From NCBI GenBank assembly GCA_029204225.1, contig CM055094.1, positions 70,691,268-70,755,267 of the forward strand: 64,000 nt of DNA, in the 5' to 3' direction. The DNA is from Diphasiastrum complanatum (taxonomy: Eukaryota > Streptophyta > Lycopodiopsida > Lycopodiales > Lycopodiaceae). This document shows, one piece after another, positions 1 through 11,255 of the stretch (position 1 is its first letter; each line of letters starts with the position of its first letter). The translations under genes and the position numbers were made by a program. The notes below the pieces were generated by a model that was not told the origin of the DNA, made no database searches, and saw only the letters and a program-made list of their open reading frames with translations.

Positions 1-1085
1 AATTTAAACGTTCTTCAAAGCGCTTGCATTCCCCATGACCAACTTAAGTCGTTATTTCAAGGTTTGCACTTGTAGAAGATCATAACACTTAGGAATATCA
101 CCGGACCACAAAAATTATTTATGGTGAAAAATTGAGGCAGTATTTAGTAGATGAGATACATTGTCCAAAAAGGATAATATCCACATTTAGAATATTTTTT
201 TATGTGGTTGCCTTATGGCCTACTCTCTCCATAAGGAGAGGAGTTAGCATACCAAGAAGCAGCAATTGTGTGCATTGGTAATTCATCTAAAAGTGCTCTT
301 GTGAGCTATAAAAGTGCATAAGAGAAAAAGGTAGTACTTCTTTCCCAAGTAAAAAGTCTAGCATTACTTTAGTCAAATCATGCGTTACTTTCTATCGAGT
401 TTTCGACAAAAAATTAGATGACATTCAGATATGGGACAAAATTTCGATTTTATGATCTTTCCATGGCTAATTTTTTGACTAGCTGCATACACATAAAACA
501 TGGATTATGATGTGACATATATATGATACGTAGTCCAAAGTCTTTCATTATTAGCTTCTTTCAAACAAGCATCAGATGAACAATGACCATGTAGCCACTT
601 GGTGTTTTTTAAGTATTTGATAGCAAAGGTTTTGCATATTGAGCATGTCTAGTTACAATCTCATTAACAATAGTTTGATAGGTAGTTTAAACCATCCATC
701 ATATAATTTAGAGGCAATCTCGTTAATTTTAGATAGTCAAATGGCAATGTGACTTAAACAAGATGTAGTTTCTCCAAAAATGATACATGAACACATACTT
801 CTTTCCGTTATCTGAACAAGTTTCTCTCGTCCTCACAAATCTTTCATTTTTATATTTTATCCAAAATTTTGATTTATATTATAAAAGAGGTATATTAATG
901 TATTGAATGAAAAACATTGCAACATGATATCTACATAGCATTCCCTAGTCAAAAAACAAATCAAAAACCTTATCTTCCTATAGTGAGATATCCTTGAATA
1001 CACTCACAACTACATATATGTGTGTTTTGCCACCCGATGCTGCCACGCAAACCCGATACTTAGCCGAAATTTTGACAATTTTCTT
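1..1085. other. AT-rich stretch without a recognisable gene
   Basis: No open frame of useful length and no familiar repeat was seen here. It is probably the flank or subterminal region of the CACTA remnant that follows. No terminal inverted repeat could be fixed. Confidence 0.5.
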
Positions 1086-1512
1086 ATGCGTCACACTGCC
1101 ATGCGTGGCATATCCACGCTAAAACTTTTCTGAGGACCCTGCTGGTGAAATCCAAACTACAGGAGAGGTCCGACACAAAAATTTTAATTCTGTGTGGCAC
1201 CATGCCACGAAAAAAAATTTTAAACTAAAACTTAAATTTGAGCGCCAAAATATGTCGGCGTGGCACATCCATGCATGGAAGTGCCACATACGATTGTTAT
1301 TTAACCAATTTTCATGTGACATAAATTTTTTTGATTTGCCATGCGTGGCAAATCTCTAGAGAAAATTCTAGAGCGATGGCTTTTTTTATTGCCACGCGTG
1401 GCAAAATTTGTCAAAAAATTTGCCACACATGACAATATTAAAACACAATACTTAGAAAAATTTTGTTTTGGAAATTTGCCATGCGTGGCAGTGCCATGCA
1501 TGGCAAAATTAA
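1086..1512. repeat. cluster of palindromic TGCCACGCGTGGCA-like repeats
   Basis: At least six near-palindromes of the form TGCCAyGCrTGGCA occur in about 430 bases, for example near 1099, 1198, 1339, 1390, 1480 and 1492. Each has the same half-site TGCCA on both strands. They lie just beyond the 3' end of the minus-strand TNP2 transposase remnant. Clustered short subterminal repeats are typical of CACTA elements, where the element-encoded DNA-binding protein docks. Assignment to the neighbouring CACTA remnant is inference from position. Confidence 0.6.
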
Positions 1513-1715
1513 TTGTTGTAATTTTTTTTTATCTATTATAAATAACAAGTTAATAAAAAACAACTTTATGATTAATTTAAAAGCAAATAAGAATTTTTTT
1601 TATATTTTGAATAGGTGTATACTTATAATAAAATGTGGACTAAAAATTAAATGATCATTATCTCAAATTATTATGCTCTGACGAATTAAAGTTACTATCA
1701 GTTGAATATTACATG

Positions 1716-4643
1716 CTATCTTATGTATTTATAGACTTCATCATCTGAGTTGTTGGAATCATGAGAATCAATTCTCGGGTTTTCAATATTTATAAAACTC
1801 GAAGGTATATGTACATCTTCATCAGATATACTTGTGTTGTCCAAATTTAGATCTTCCATTTCATTCTCAACATATGCATTTTCGAATACATGTCTTGAGC
1901 GTGGCTTAATTTGAACAACATACCACCAATCTTTGTTTAGTCGATCTGGTTGAAAAAATACCTGCACATTTAGCAATTTTAGGACTAGATATTTGGTATG
2001 CTCACATTTTAATTCACAATAAATAGATGTAATGAAAAAGTAGTGTAGATGATTAATATAACATTGATCACAATTGACAAAAAGAAAAAAAATGCGAAAT
2101 TCATGCACACCTGTTCACAATGACGAGGCAACACCAATGTGTCTGAAAAGTCCATGCTTAATGTCTTGGTTGAATCGATAGCAAAAAATCCACTACGATC
2201 TTTTTTACAGTTGCATTTGATCCTCTATATTGATTTTGAACCATTTCACGTCAAACAACATTTATCCATTTCACCAAAACACACCTCATATATGGCTTGT
2301 ATGGTTCCTACATACTCAAGCTCTCCAGAAATTGGACTTTGAACTCGAGCACTACTCCGACTTTCTTGATGGAAGGATGCCATCACACCATAATCATAAG
2401 TTCGTCATTTCATATCAATTGATTCTATGCAATGATGAAGACCATATGCCCACATTGCACTATACTTTCAATACTGTCACATGTTGATTATAATTAAAAC
2501 AATAATCAATCATCGTACAAATTAAAATTGTTCACTTAAAAAAAATAGAGTTATAGACAAACCTTCCAATCACATCCTCTTGCAAATTCCCATTATGTGT
2601 CAGATATGAATTGTCCCTTTGGTCTTGCTTGTTGGAGTGTATCAACCATCTAGTCTATAGTGCATTGGTTGGGCAATGGCTCAAGATCATGTGAAGGTGT
2701 AGCTTGACCTCTACGCCTATTGCGTCGGTGTCGATTTCTAGTCAATACCCTCTTTTTTTTTTCTTCTTCATATAATTCCAACCATTTATCCATTAATCCT
2801 GAATTATATAGCATGAAGGTTAAAAATTTTTCTCTCAAACTAGGTGTCATTTTTTTAAGACTACCCATACCTTGAGGTTTTCCACCTTTCACCTCATTGC
2901 TTTCCTCATCATGCCATAGTTGTGGAGCAGATGGATCTATTTGAAACAAAACTTTGGCAACATAAAATAGAGATTCTTGCACTAACCATCCCTCTGACAT
3001 GCTTCCCTCTGGCCTTGCCTTCTGACGCACAAAATTTTTCAACACTTTCATGAATCTCTCCAAGAAAAACATCCACCTACAAAAAATTTTAACACATTAA
3101 TGAGAACATTATGTTATTTATAATTTGAAAGAATCACACTACATTCATTGAAAGTACTAAAATCAAATTCAAGTGTATTATACCTTGAGTGCACATGACC
3201 GGCAATACCACCTTCTTGGACCAAGTGCACAAGCAGATGCACCTATATGTCTAGGATAGAAGTTGGAAAATCCCTCTCAAGCATACATACAACCTCCACC
3301 ATATCTTCTTGCTTTGTTTGCACATCTATCTCACGAATCTCCTTACTACACATCCATCTACATCATGTTTGTAGTATAAGTAGATTTTAGTACGTTCATA
3401 TTATTTTATCAAACTTGTATTAGAAAAAATACACGAAATTTCATAAGATATCGATGTAAACAAAAAAAATTAAGTACCTGACAACGGATGCTAATTTGTA
3501 AATGGCATCACGAAGTTGATCAGTTAGATAAACACGAATGCACATTGGAAATATGTACTTGACCATCTTCAACCAATCGTGAGACTTTAGACCATGGAGT
3601 TTTCCTTCAGCTGTGAATGATGTTTGTAGTGAATGAGCAAAACCCATTGGTGTTCTCATCTCGCAAATGACTGACCATACGTACTTATACTCTTCTTTTG
3701 TAAGAATCCAAGGGGCTCTTGGAATATTATAGGTATTTCCATCAGTACGTAATTTTGGCCAATTTTTTTTTTCTTTGTTTTTAATTCTTGTAGATCATGC
3801 CTGGCAGAAATACTGTCTTTGTCGCCCACCAAGTGTTTCCATATTGATGCACCCACATTTTTGAATATGTGCATAGGATCAAGCAAGTGATTGATCAAAA
3901 GGTTATTCCAATATGGTAAACAATGAAAGATGGATAGTCTTTTCATACCATTGATTGGCTTAGTCTCGGATTCAATCCAAATTTTGTGCCAATCTGCCAC
4001 GAACATTCTCTTTGGAGGCATTCTTGTTTCTGATCTTCCTCCAAAGCCTCTTCTATGAGCATTTCTAAATGGATGATTTTCATCATGCAAGTACTTGCGA
4101 TGATTTCATACACAACTTTGTTTAAATGACGTGAGTGACGAGCATCAATATTTGGTCCACAAATGAGACACGCGTGATATCCAGAAGTTGTAAAACCTAA
4201 AAGAATCAAATCCAATTCGTGTTATAAATAGAATTCTTTTAAAGCATAAATATTGCATGCATAAAAAATAAATATACAAACATTACAAATGATTTCATTC
4301 TATAGTCACTTGAACAATCGCCCAATCTTGGATAGTCATGCATATTTCACATTAACATCGCCCGCAACAAAAATGTTTTGTCTTGAAGTGGATGTGAGAT
4401 GTCATATGCTTGGACTCCCTTCCATAGTAGTTCTAGTTCCTCAATCAATGGTGCAAAGTAGATATCCATATTTTTTACTTTATGTTTTCCAGGAATTAGA
4501 AGTGCTAGCATGAGATGTCCTTTTTTTATGCTTAGCCAAGGTGGAATGTTATAGTTGACCAATACCACTGGCCAAGTAGACCACATGCCAACTTGATAAA
4601 TAACATCTATGAGCATCATGATATGGAAGAATGCACTGAACAT
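1716..4643 (-). pseudogene. CACTA (TNP2-type) transposase, middle and C-terminal part, decayed
   Basis: Minus-strand segments follow the order of plant TNP2 transposases. At 4643-4347 lies the core start, with WPVVLVNYNIPPW, then LLIPG and the PLIEELELLWKGV motif. A CLICG piece is at 4215-3943. At 4090-3656 lies LLDPMHIFKNVGASIW with an ARHDL motif, matching the LDxMHIEKNV signature. The LKSHDWLKM box is at 3659-3441. At 3072-2650 lies FMKVLKNFVRQKARPEGSM, the domain C-terminal to the catalytic core. At 2108-1716 lies DKDWWYVVQIKPR, the last conserved block. The pieces are in different frames; some joins may be introns, others are frameshifts. The family catalyses cut-and-paste transposition in the nucleus. 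The N-terminal part is missing from this strand because it is inverted next door. The element is not functional as read. Confidence 0.88.
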
Positions 4644-5355
4644 GATAGCGAATCATTTATTAGTGTCGAGGAAAAAAAATTGAGAGAAGAATCAAACACA
4701 CCATTATATCCTGGAGCAAAGACATCTTGTTTGGCCGCTTTGTTGCTTATATTGAACCTCCAAGCAAAATATAAATGGAGTGATACAAGTGTTACATCCT
4801 TATTTGGGTAAATAAGATTGAGATTTTTTTTTAAGAATTTAATAGATGTGTTGTTCAAGTCAAATGTTTTAGTTGGCTAAATGATCTTTTATTTTATATT
4901 ATGAAAATTCATTTCATTATGTACAGGTTAACTACTCCCAGAAGGAAACACTATGTTAGAGACAAGAGGTGAGGCATGCAAAATGTTGAGTGCAATGGGA
5001 ATGGACTATACATTGCATCATGCTTGTCCAAAAGATTGCATCTTATATCGTGGTGAGTATCGAGGGCTCTTTGTCCTGTATGTGATACTCCTCGATATCG
5101 AGATGACTTACAAGGGACCACTATCCAATAATCCCACGATTGCAACGATTGTTTCGTTGCAAGTCTCTTGCAGAACTTGTGAATTGGCATGCTAGTCATC
5201 GTTCTTCGGATGAGATCATGAGAGTACCCTCAGACTCTCCTGCATGGAAACACATTGACAAAGAATATCCATGTTTCACAAGTGAAACAAGAAATATAAG
5301 ATTTGGACTTGCAACAGACGGGGTTAACCCCTTTTTGATTTCAACTTCATCTTGA
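4593..5355 (+). pseudogene. CACTA transposase N-terminal segment, inverted relative to the rest
   Basis: On the plus strand this segment encodes what normally precedes the WPVVLVNYN core of TNP2. It contains NTPLYPGAKTS and KYKWSD (4680-4790), then MLSAMGMDYTLHHACPKDC (4980-5040), a cysteine pair CPVCDTPRYR in another frame (about 5075), RLQRLFRCKSLAELVNWHAS (5143-5200), and RFGLATDGVNPF (5300-5335). A plausible intron runs from GTAAAT at about 4808 to the AG before 4927. It ends exactly where the minus-strand core would continue. Flipping 4.6-5.35 kb therefore restores the family order. Frames change within the segment, so it is also decayed. Confidence 0.85.
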
Positions 5356-5621
5356 ATGCAAAAATCATTTTCAGCACTTGATCTTGATTCTGAAGAAGAA
5401 GAAAAAGAAGATCGAGGGTGATTTGCTTTGGCACGTTGTTGTTCATCTATTTTCATCATGGCTCTCAATCTCATACGCTCACGACATGATAGTTGATTTA
5501 TGTGCGGCCCATCATATGCCAATCTTGTTTTGGATATGGAGTGACTATTGTCATCATCACTAGAGCTAGATGACAATTCATAGTTCTTCAAACATGGGAA
5601 AAGAATTAACATATTTATCAA
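5356..5621 (-). pseudogene. acidic/serine-rich upstream part of the CACTA ORF (probable)
   Basis: A minus-strand open stretch carries a serine-rich acidic run (SSSSSDDDNS) and, further on, a basic segment around RERMRLRAM. It sits directly 5' of the inverted TNP2 N-terminal segment and in the orientation of the TNP2 core. It is therefore most simply the start of the same transposon ORF or of its second protein. No domain was recognised. The open frame continues to 5196, but that part overlaps the inverted segment and is a shadow. Confidence 0.4.
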
Positions 5622-5786
5622 TTAACATATAAGATTGTCATTCATGAAAATTAAAACTAAAATTAAGACATGCAAATCAAACACCATATCTTAAATTAAG
5701 GCATGCAATATGAAATATAAAAAAAACAATTAATTCACATTCAATATAACTTGCTCTCACTAAATAGATAAAATGTATTTTGATAT

Positions 5787-6130
5787 TCACAAGGTACATG
5801 CTTGAGTTTGGCTCAAAGCCTTTTGTACACATCTTGGAAGAGGGCGATTGAAGTTATATTTGATGAATAGCTCTTCACCACATTTAATGGGCCTTATCGC
5901 ACGTACCATTACGTACTTTTTGAGTTCCTAGAAAAGTATTCTTTCTTTCCATTGGTACGTTCCTCGAAATCACAATTAATTAATGAAGGGTGCCCAACGG
6001 AACTATTTATATATGCAGCAATATTGCCATATTTTTCTGGACGCCCATCAATGTAGATACGATGTGATTTCGAAACATTCTCTCCTTGCACACGTCGCTC
6101 TTCCAAAGAACAAGCATTGGCATTCAAGCT
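5787..6130 (-). pseudogene. SET-domain fragment
   Basis: Minus-strand text reads RIYIDGRPEKYGNIAAYINS, then NCDFEE, and after a one-base frame change YVMVRAIRPIKCGEELFIKY. These match two SET lysine-methyltransferase signatures: the G-N-(I/V)-A-x-(F/Y)-I-N-x-S substrate and cofactor block, and the G-E-E-L-x-x-x-Y block. The usual NHS triad reads NSS here. Only the C-terminal half of a SET domain is present, with no pre-SET or post-SET cysteines and a frameshift at about 5918. It lies between a copia integrase scrap and the CACTA transposase, so it is probably a gene fragment carried or stranded among transposons. Confidence 0.6.
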
Positions 6131-6174
6131 GTAAACCTGCATTCTCCATTGGTGACAACATAGAGCATGCCAAT

Positions 6175-6460
6175 CACCCCAATTGTATTGAGGTATCAAC
6201 CTTAGGCTTCTTCTTGAATAAGACTTCATATGATGATCTTCCTGCAAGAGTATTGTGAGGTAGTCTATTGCACAAATAATTTGCACAATTTATTGCTTCT
6301 CCCCAAAATTCAATAGGAAAAGAAGCTTCAATTTGAATTGCTTCAACACATTCACATAAGATCTATTTTTCCTTTTGGCAACCCCATTTTGAGATGGGGA
6401 ATAAGCACAAGAAAATTCTCTCTTGATCCCTTCAAGCTCACAATAATCATGGAATTTATT
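6175..6460 (-). pseudogene. Ty1/copia integrase fragment
   Basis: On the minus strand, read through frame changes, the text has EGIKREFSCAYSPSQNGVAK followed by RKNRS, then NYLCNRLPHNTLAG and SYEVLFKKKP. This is the C-terminal part of a copia integrase core (the PQQNGVxERKNR block around the catalytic glutamate) and the following NRLPT motif. The fragment ends where the SET fragment begins (about 6175) and where the plus-strand gypsy element starts (about 6470). No LTR is attached. Confidence 0.75.
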
Positions 6461-6567
6461 GGATCAGATTCTTAAAAAGTGGAATACAGGTAGCAGATCT
6501 TATCTGAGATAGTTTTTGGAAAAAACTATATCCAATCTCATTATTGATTTGATCTAAATTTGTAAAG

Positions 6568-8326
6568 ATGGCTGCCCCTGGAGCTGCTCCTGGAGGTGCT
6601 CCACAAGAAGTCAATCCAATTATTGTTAGAAGAGCACCCCGATTGGATCTACCCAAATATAATGGATTAACAAATCCAGTTAGATTTCTTTAGATCTATG
6701 CTGAATCATGTGAGGTCTAGGGTGAGATTTATCCTCAAGATAAACTTAAGCTGTTTCCTATGGCCTTAACAGGTGCAGCACAAGATTGGTACAATACCCA
6801 AGATGAAACTGAGCGTAAAGATTTGGTAGGTTGTTAAACGAGCCCTTATCACATGGTTCAAACCGCGAAAGTTTATGGAAGACCCTTTCCTACTTTTAAG
6901 TAATATTAAAATGGGAAAGCGGGAAATGGTTCGAGATTATATCGAAAGGGTGAAACGTCATAGATCTGAATGTGAGGCTGGGCTGATTAATGAAAATGCC
7001 ATGATTATGTGGTTTTTGTCAGGTCTTCCTAAACGGATTAAACATGAGCTGAAACGCCATAATAAGTACGCACTTTTGCAAAATGCGATGGACGATGCAA
7101 TTCGGGAGGAGGATGAAGATTCAGATGATGAGCCAAATGTCAGTATGTTGCCTTATACAGCAGGGCAGACTACTACGACATCCACCACTATTGCATCAAC
7201 GAATGCCAATACTACTGGGGAAATGATGCTCAATGAGTTCGCGAAACTTGGGAAGACCCAGCAGAAACAGATAGAAAAGTTGCAGTTGCAATTTGATAAG
7301 AAGATCAAAGAATTGGAAATTTTCCATAGATAAGCGAACAAGGAACCTGAGAAGTTTGTAAAGACTTTTCCTACCAGGGAAAATGTCTGGTGTTCTATTT
7401 GTACAGGAAATCACACAGTGAACGAGTGTTCTCAATTGAAAAAACAAATGGAAATCAGTGTTTGCCATCTGTGTAATTCACCTGACCATGAGACTGTCTT
7501 TTGCAACTTCAACCCTCGGATAATTCAGCAACGATATGCATGGATGAGATATCGAGATCCATAGTATGGAGGCAATCCAGCAGCAAGACTGCGACAATCT
7601 ACTCTTGGATACTCGGAACGTCTAGCCTTGCCTGCCCCACCAAAACACTCCGCTCCTCCTGCCAATTTGATGGAACCAGAACCTGACGGAAGTACTGAGC
7701 AATGGATCTATGGTAATGATCAGGAAGGTGGATCTTCAGAACAGTATGCCATTTATGTTGTCGCTCAACAACAAGCCTCGAGAAATTGGGCCAGAGCACC
7801 ACTTGGATGCTTTGCATGTGGAGAAAATCACAGAGTTGCAGAATGCCCAAATAAAGAAAAATTTGTACCATTTTGTTGTGACTGTGGATATGAACATTGC
7901 TATAAAGACTGTCCAGCAAGACCGAAGCCACCACCAGATATAGCACCTATAAATTTGATAACAATCAAGCAAGGATCGGTAGCTCAGAATAAATCAAGTG
8001 CACCCTTGATGGTGGTCACCAGAGCACAAAAGCAAAAGGAAACAGTAGTGGATTCAGTACCTGCTAATTCTATACCATTGAACGATACACCAACATCATC
8101 GGGAGTCTATCCAAATCTTAATGCAGAAAAACGAAGATATCAGGATATGAGACAGTGGATTAAACATCTGCAAAAAGAAGAGGAACTTGAAGTTGCTAAA
8201 GTAACAGCTGAAGTTTGGTCTTCACCATTGCAGCCTCCAAGAAATTTACGTACGGATATGAATGATCAATTACATCATCACGAAGAACCCTTCAAGATGA
8301 CTGAACCGGAAGCACCGCATACATAA
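6568..8326 (+). pseudogene. gypsy gag with four zinc knuckles
   Basis: The start codon at 6568 opens MAAPGAAPGG, followed by RRAPRLDLPKYNG, a usual gypsy gag start. After frame disruption, the capsid-like part at 6875-7330 reads MEDPFLLLSNIKMGKREMV and has a glutamine/lysine-rich tail. Four zinc knuckles follow: CSICTGNHTVNEC and CHLCNSPDHETVFC near 7390-7505, then CFACGENHRVAEC and CCDCGYEHCYKDC near 7807-7920. Three have CX2CX3HX4C spacing rather than the standard CX2CX4HX4C. Gag packages the RNA in cytoplasmic particles. In-frame stops at 7331 and 7561 break it. Confidence 0.8.
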
Positions 8327-8332
8327 ATACTC

Positions 8333-8779
8333 ATGAATATTTTGTCTAGCAAGATCAATATTTCATTGGGAGAGTTCCTAAAGTTGGTGTCAAAAGTAAA
8401 AGAAGTCTTAGCGCAAAAGTTAGCTCAAGAAGAATCAGAAGACCATCATGAGCCGCTTTTTTGTGCTGGATTTGAAAAATCTAATGATGTACTCCATGTT
8501 GGAGCCGCATGGGAAAGTGAACAAAAGAATATCACTCTGCCGATACAGCATAGACAATTTTCTAAAGAAGCAGCCGTGATAGATGGCGATTCAGGAGTTA
8601 ACCTGATTTCTGCAAAGCTATGTACAAAATCGGGCCTTACAAAGATTAAGTCTGCTACTTTTGCTATTAAGCTAGCTGACCAAACGATAGTTCGTCCACA
8701 AGGAATGGTAGAAGATATACATGTCAAGATTGCAGGAGTACAGTTCGTCATTACTTTCGTCGTGATGGACTTACCATAA
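8333..8779 (+). pseudogene. gypsy aspartic protease
   Basis: The segment AAVIDGDSGVNLISAKLC at about 8570-8625 is the retropepsin active-site region, with DGDSG in place of DTG/DSG. It is followed by the flap-like TFAIKLADQT and the VKIAGVQFVITFVVMDLP strand. After two in-frame stops comes LLGRPWLRVAQ, the usual end of the domain. The protease would process the polyprotein. The frame is shared with gag and reverse transcriptase. The active-site spelling resembles the I-D-G-G-S-G-V-N-I-I-S type of this plant gypsy group, so the residue pattern itself need not be a defect. Confidence 0.75.
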
Positions 8780-8908
8780 GCACCAAATGTCTACTGAGTT
8801 CTCTTAGGACGTCCATGGTTACGAGTTGCGCAAGTAATTCATAACTGGGGTACCGGAAAAATCACTTTTGAAAATCGTGAACTTGTAGTTAAAGTTGATT
8901 GTACGACT

Positions 8909-9805
8909 TTGACTATCAAGCCAGTGGTCCAAAAAGCGGAATGCGATTCATCAACAATGGATCACACTTGTGATCGACCAGAGAAAAAATTGGGAGTTCA
9001 CTACGATTCTCAAACAGATACTGTCAATTGGAATGAAGCTCTTGCAACAGTTGATTGTACAGTAGGATATATGTGTCAACAAGATATTCAATCAGAGATG
9101 AACGAGATTTCTTTGCTAGATCAAACTTTGGATACACCAATCACGTTTCCACTAAATGTGCTGAATGTAGCCTGGATATCAACGGAACCTATACCAGATC
9201 CAATTGAGGAGATACCAATGAGCCATGCCTTAACTTATGATGGCAATGTAGAACTTACGGATAAACAGATTCTACATCATATGGATCCCACCAGATTTGG
9301 AGTGCGTAATGTTTCCGATGAACCAACAATCAAATCATCCAAAGCAGTTACATTGAAGGGAGAAAGGATCACAGGTTCGATGACGAAGAAACAAGCAAAG
9401 CAACATTATAATACGGTCCTGAAATGGGAAAATCCCCCTCAAAAAATCGATTCAAAGGAGGTGCCACCTCTATTGGATAAAGGTAAAGGAAAAGTCAAGA
9501 ATGATTCTTCAAGTCAGAACTCCAGCAAGACATCTTTGTCTAGGAAGTCTTCACCTGTGAAGAAAGATTTATCATCCCGAAAGTCATCACCTCCACAATC
9601 AATTCCTGCTAAGAAGACTAAACGAAAATCCAAGACAAGTCCTTTCGAAAAAGAACAAGCAAATGTAGTCCAGCATGATATGCCAGAGCATTTTAAACGT
9701 TATACACTGGATGATGTGGTTATCATGTTACCTAAAGCACATCGTGAACCTGAAGAACACATGCCAGAATCAAAAGAGGTTTACGATGGCCCAGCTAGGA
9801 CGTAG
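8909..9805 (+). pseudogene. gypsy protease-RT linker region
   Basis: This is a 299-codon open stretch in the polyprotein frame between protease and reverse transcriptase. It has no recognised domain. The middle contains LTDKQILHHMDPTRFGVRNV. The end is rich in lysine and serine (KTSLSRKSSPVKKDLSS region, 9530-9590) and is predicted to be disordered. Long charged linkers of this kind are known in some plant gypsy lineages. It could hold a nuclear-localisation or RNA-binding segment, but that is inference. Confidence 0.6.
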
Positions 9806-9808
9806 CCA

Positions 9809-10925
9809 ATGAATCTTGCAGAACCAGGAGAACCGAAAAAGATTGTACAAGTGGGATCACAACTTACTCCTGAACAGTATCAAGCACTCCGTTTGTTACT
9901 TATTAAGTATCAAGATTGCTTTGCATGGACTTATCAAAATTTGAAGGGTATTCCGACATTAGTCATTGAACATACCATACCTTTAGTACCTGATGCAGTA
10001 CCAAAGGTTACAAAGTTCTATCGCTGTAATCCTAATGTGGCAGATCTGATAAAGAAAGAACTTCAGAGATTGCTTGACGTCAATTTCATTTATGAGATCG
10101 AGCATACCGAATGGATTTCACCGATTGTCATTGTTCCTAAGAAACATGGGAAATTGTGAATCTGTGTGAATCTCAAAGCATTGAATAAAGTGACACGAAA
10201 GGATCACTTTTCATTACCTTTTACTGAAAGCATTTTGGATCGCCTTGCTGGAGCGGAAGCTTATAGTTTCCTGGATGGATTAAGTGGTTACAACCTGGTT
10301 AAGATTGCACCTGCCGATCGCCACAAATGGGGCAACAGAATGGGGCACCTATGCTTACAAAGTAATGTCGTTTGGACTCTGTAATACACCAAATTCATTC
10401 AAAAGAGTAATGCAATTTGCCTTTAAAGATTATCTGTAGAAATTCCTTGAAATTTACTTGGACGACTTAGGAGTTCATAGTATAGATACAGACCACCTGG
10501 ATCGATGGGAGAAAGTCTTTGAAAGATGCCGCAAATATCAGATTTCTCTAAATCCAAAAAAATGCCAGATATGGGTTTCTCATGAAGTGGTGCTTGGACA
10601 TGTGATATCAAGACATGGTATTGCCACCGATTCTTCTAAGATCAAAGTTATTGTGGAATTGCCACCGCTAGCAACAATTCGAGGAGTTTATGTGTTTATG
10701 GGTCAAAACTACTATCGAATTTTTATTATCTTCTTTGCGGATTTAGCACGACCTATATACAAATTAACTATTGTTCCTATTTGGACAGTAGAGGTGTTAG
10801 AAGCCTTTGAAAAGTTAAAAAAAGCATTATCTTCAGCACCAATACTGCGTTCTCCAGATTGGACATTAGAGTTTCATGTTCATACGGATGCCTCAAAATA
10901 TGCCATTGGATTCCTTCTTAGAGTC
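9809..10925 (+). pseudogene. gypsy reverse transcriptase and start of RNase H
   Basis: RT blocks run in order: EIEHTEWISPIVIVPKKHGK (10095-10155), then a TGA where arginine is expected, NLKALNKVTRKDHFSLPF, SFLDGLSGYN (the first catalytic aspartate), a frameshift at about 10335, SFGLCNTPNSFKRVM, and IYLDDLGVHS with the catalytic YLDD box (about 10450-10480). LGHVISRHGI and the connection segment follow. RNase H begins with TDASKYAIGF (10887-10915) and is cut off. Besides the stops, an in-frame TAG lies just before KFLEIYLDD. The enzyme would copy element RNA to DNA. This copy is inactive. Confidence 0.88.
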
Positions 10926-11255
10926 AACACTCTAGAAGTAGACTTGGATTCATAAAGCTTATTTAATGAATCCCAATCATCCTTTGATGAAGTACTCTTA
11001 CCAACTTCCTTGAGAAGCTCATTGGCAACATTCATTTTTATCATGTGTACAGCCTTTTTGGCCCTCTTGTCATACCTCATTTGATTTTCTTATGCTATTG
11101 ATCTCTCCCCCAAACCTACAACAATATCCAAAGCATCATTCATCTCAATAAATGATTCCAACCTCACTTTCCAGAATGAAATTTTACTTGAGGTAAGCCT
11201 ATCATTGGCTTCCAACATAACTACCTTGATGTAGCCATGTAGCAATAACCTTGTT
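10926..11255 (-). pseudogene. Ty1/copia gag fragment (antisense)
   Basis: On the minus strand the text contains MLEANDRLTSSKISFWKVRL, a GERSIA stretch, MRYDKRAKKAVHMIKMNVAN and WDSLNKLYESKSTSRVLTLR. This is the N-terminal half of a copia gag of the same family as the gag at 33.6-34.06 kb. It runs without a start or an LTR directly into the truncated gypsy RNase H on one side and into gypsy integrase sequence on the other. It is a stranded piece. Confidence 0.8.

Larger units (their letters stand above)
6470..10925 (+). mobile_element. Ty3/gypsy retrotransposon, 5' LTR lost, truncated in RNase H
   Basis: Gag, zinc knuckles, protease, a long charged linker, reverse transcriptase and the start of RNase H follow in order. 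The frame is constant from about 6875 to about 10330, interrupted only by stop codons at about 7331, 7561, 8324, 8777, 8793, 9803 and 10157. At least one stop fits an arginine codon mutated to TGA (the KL-R-ICVNLK position at 10157). A frameshift follows near 10335. No LTR is seen on the left. On the right the element stops in RNase H (TDASKYAIGF) and abuts antisense copia gag at about 10925. Gag and pol were evidently one polyprotein. Confidence 0.88.

Noticed and set aside
6456-6656. Minus-strand open frame over the gypsy leader
   Set aside because: It is the antisense shadow of the gag start, with no motif of its own.
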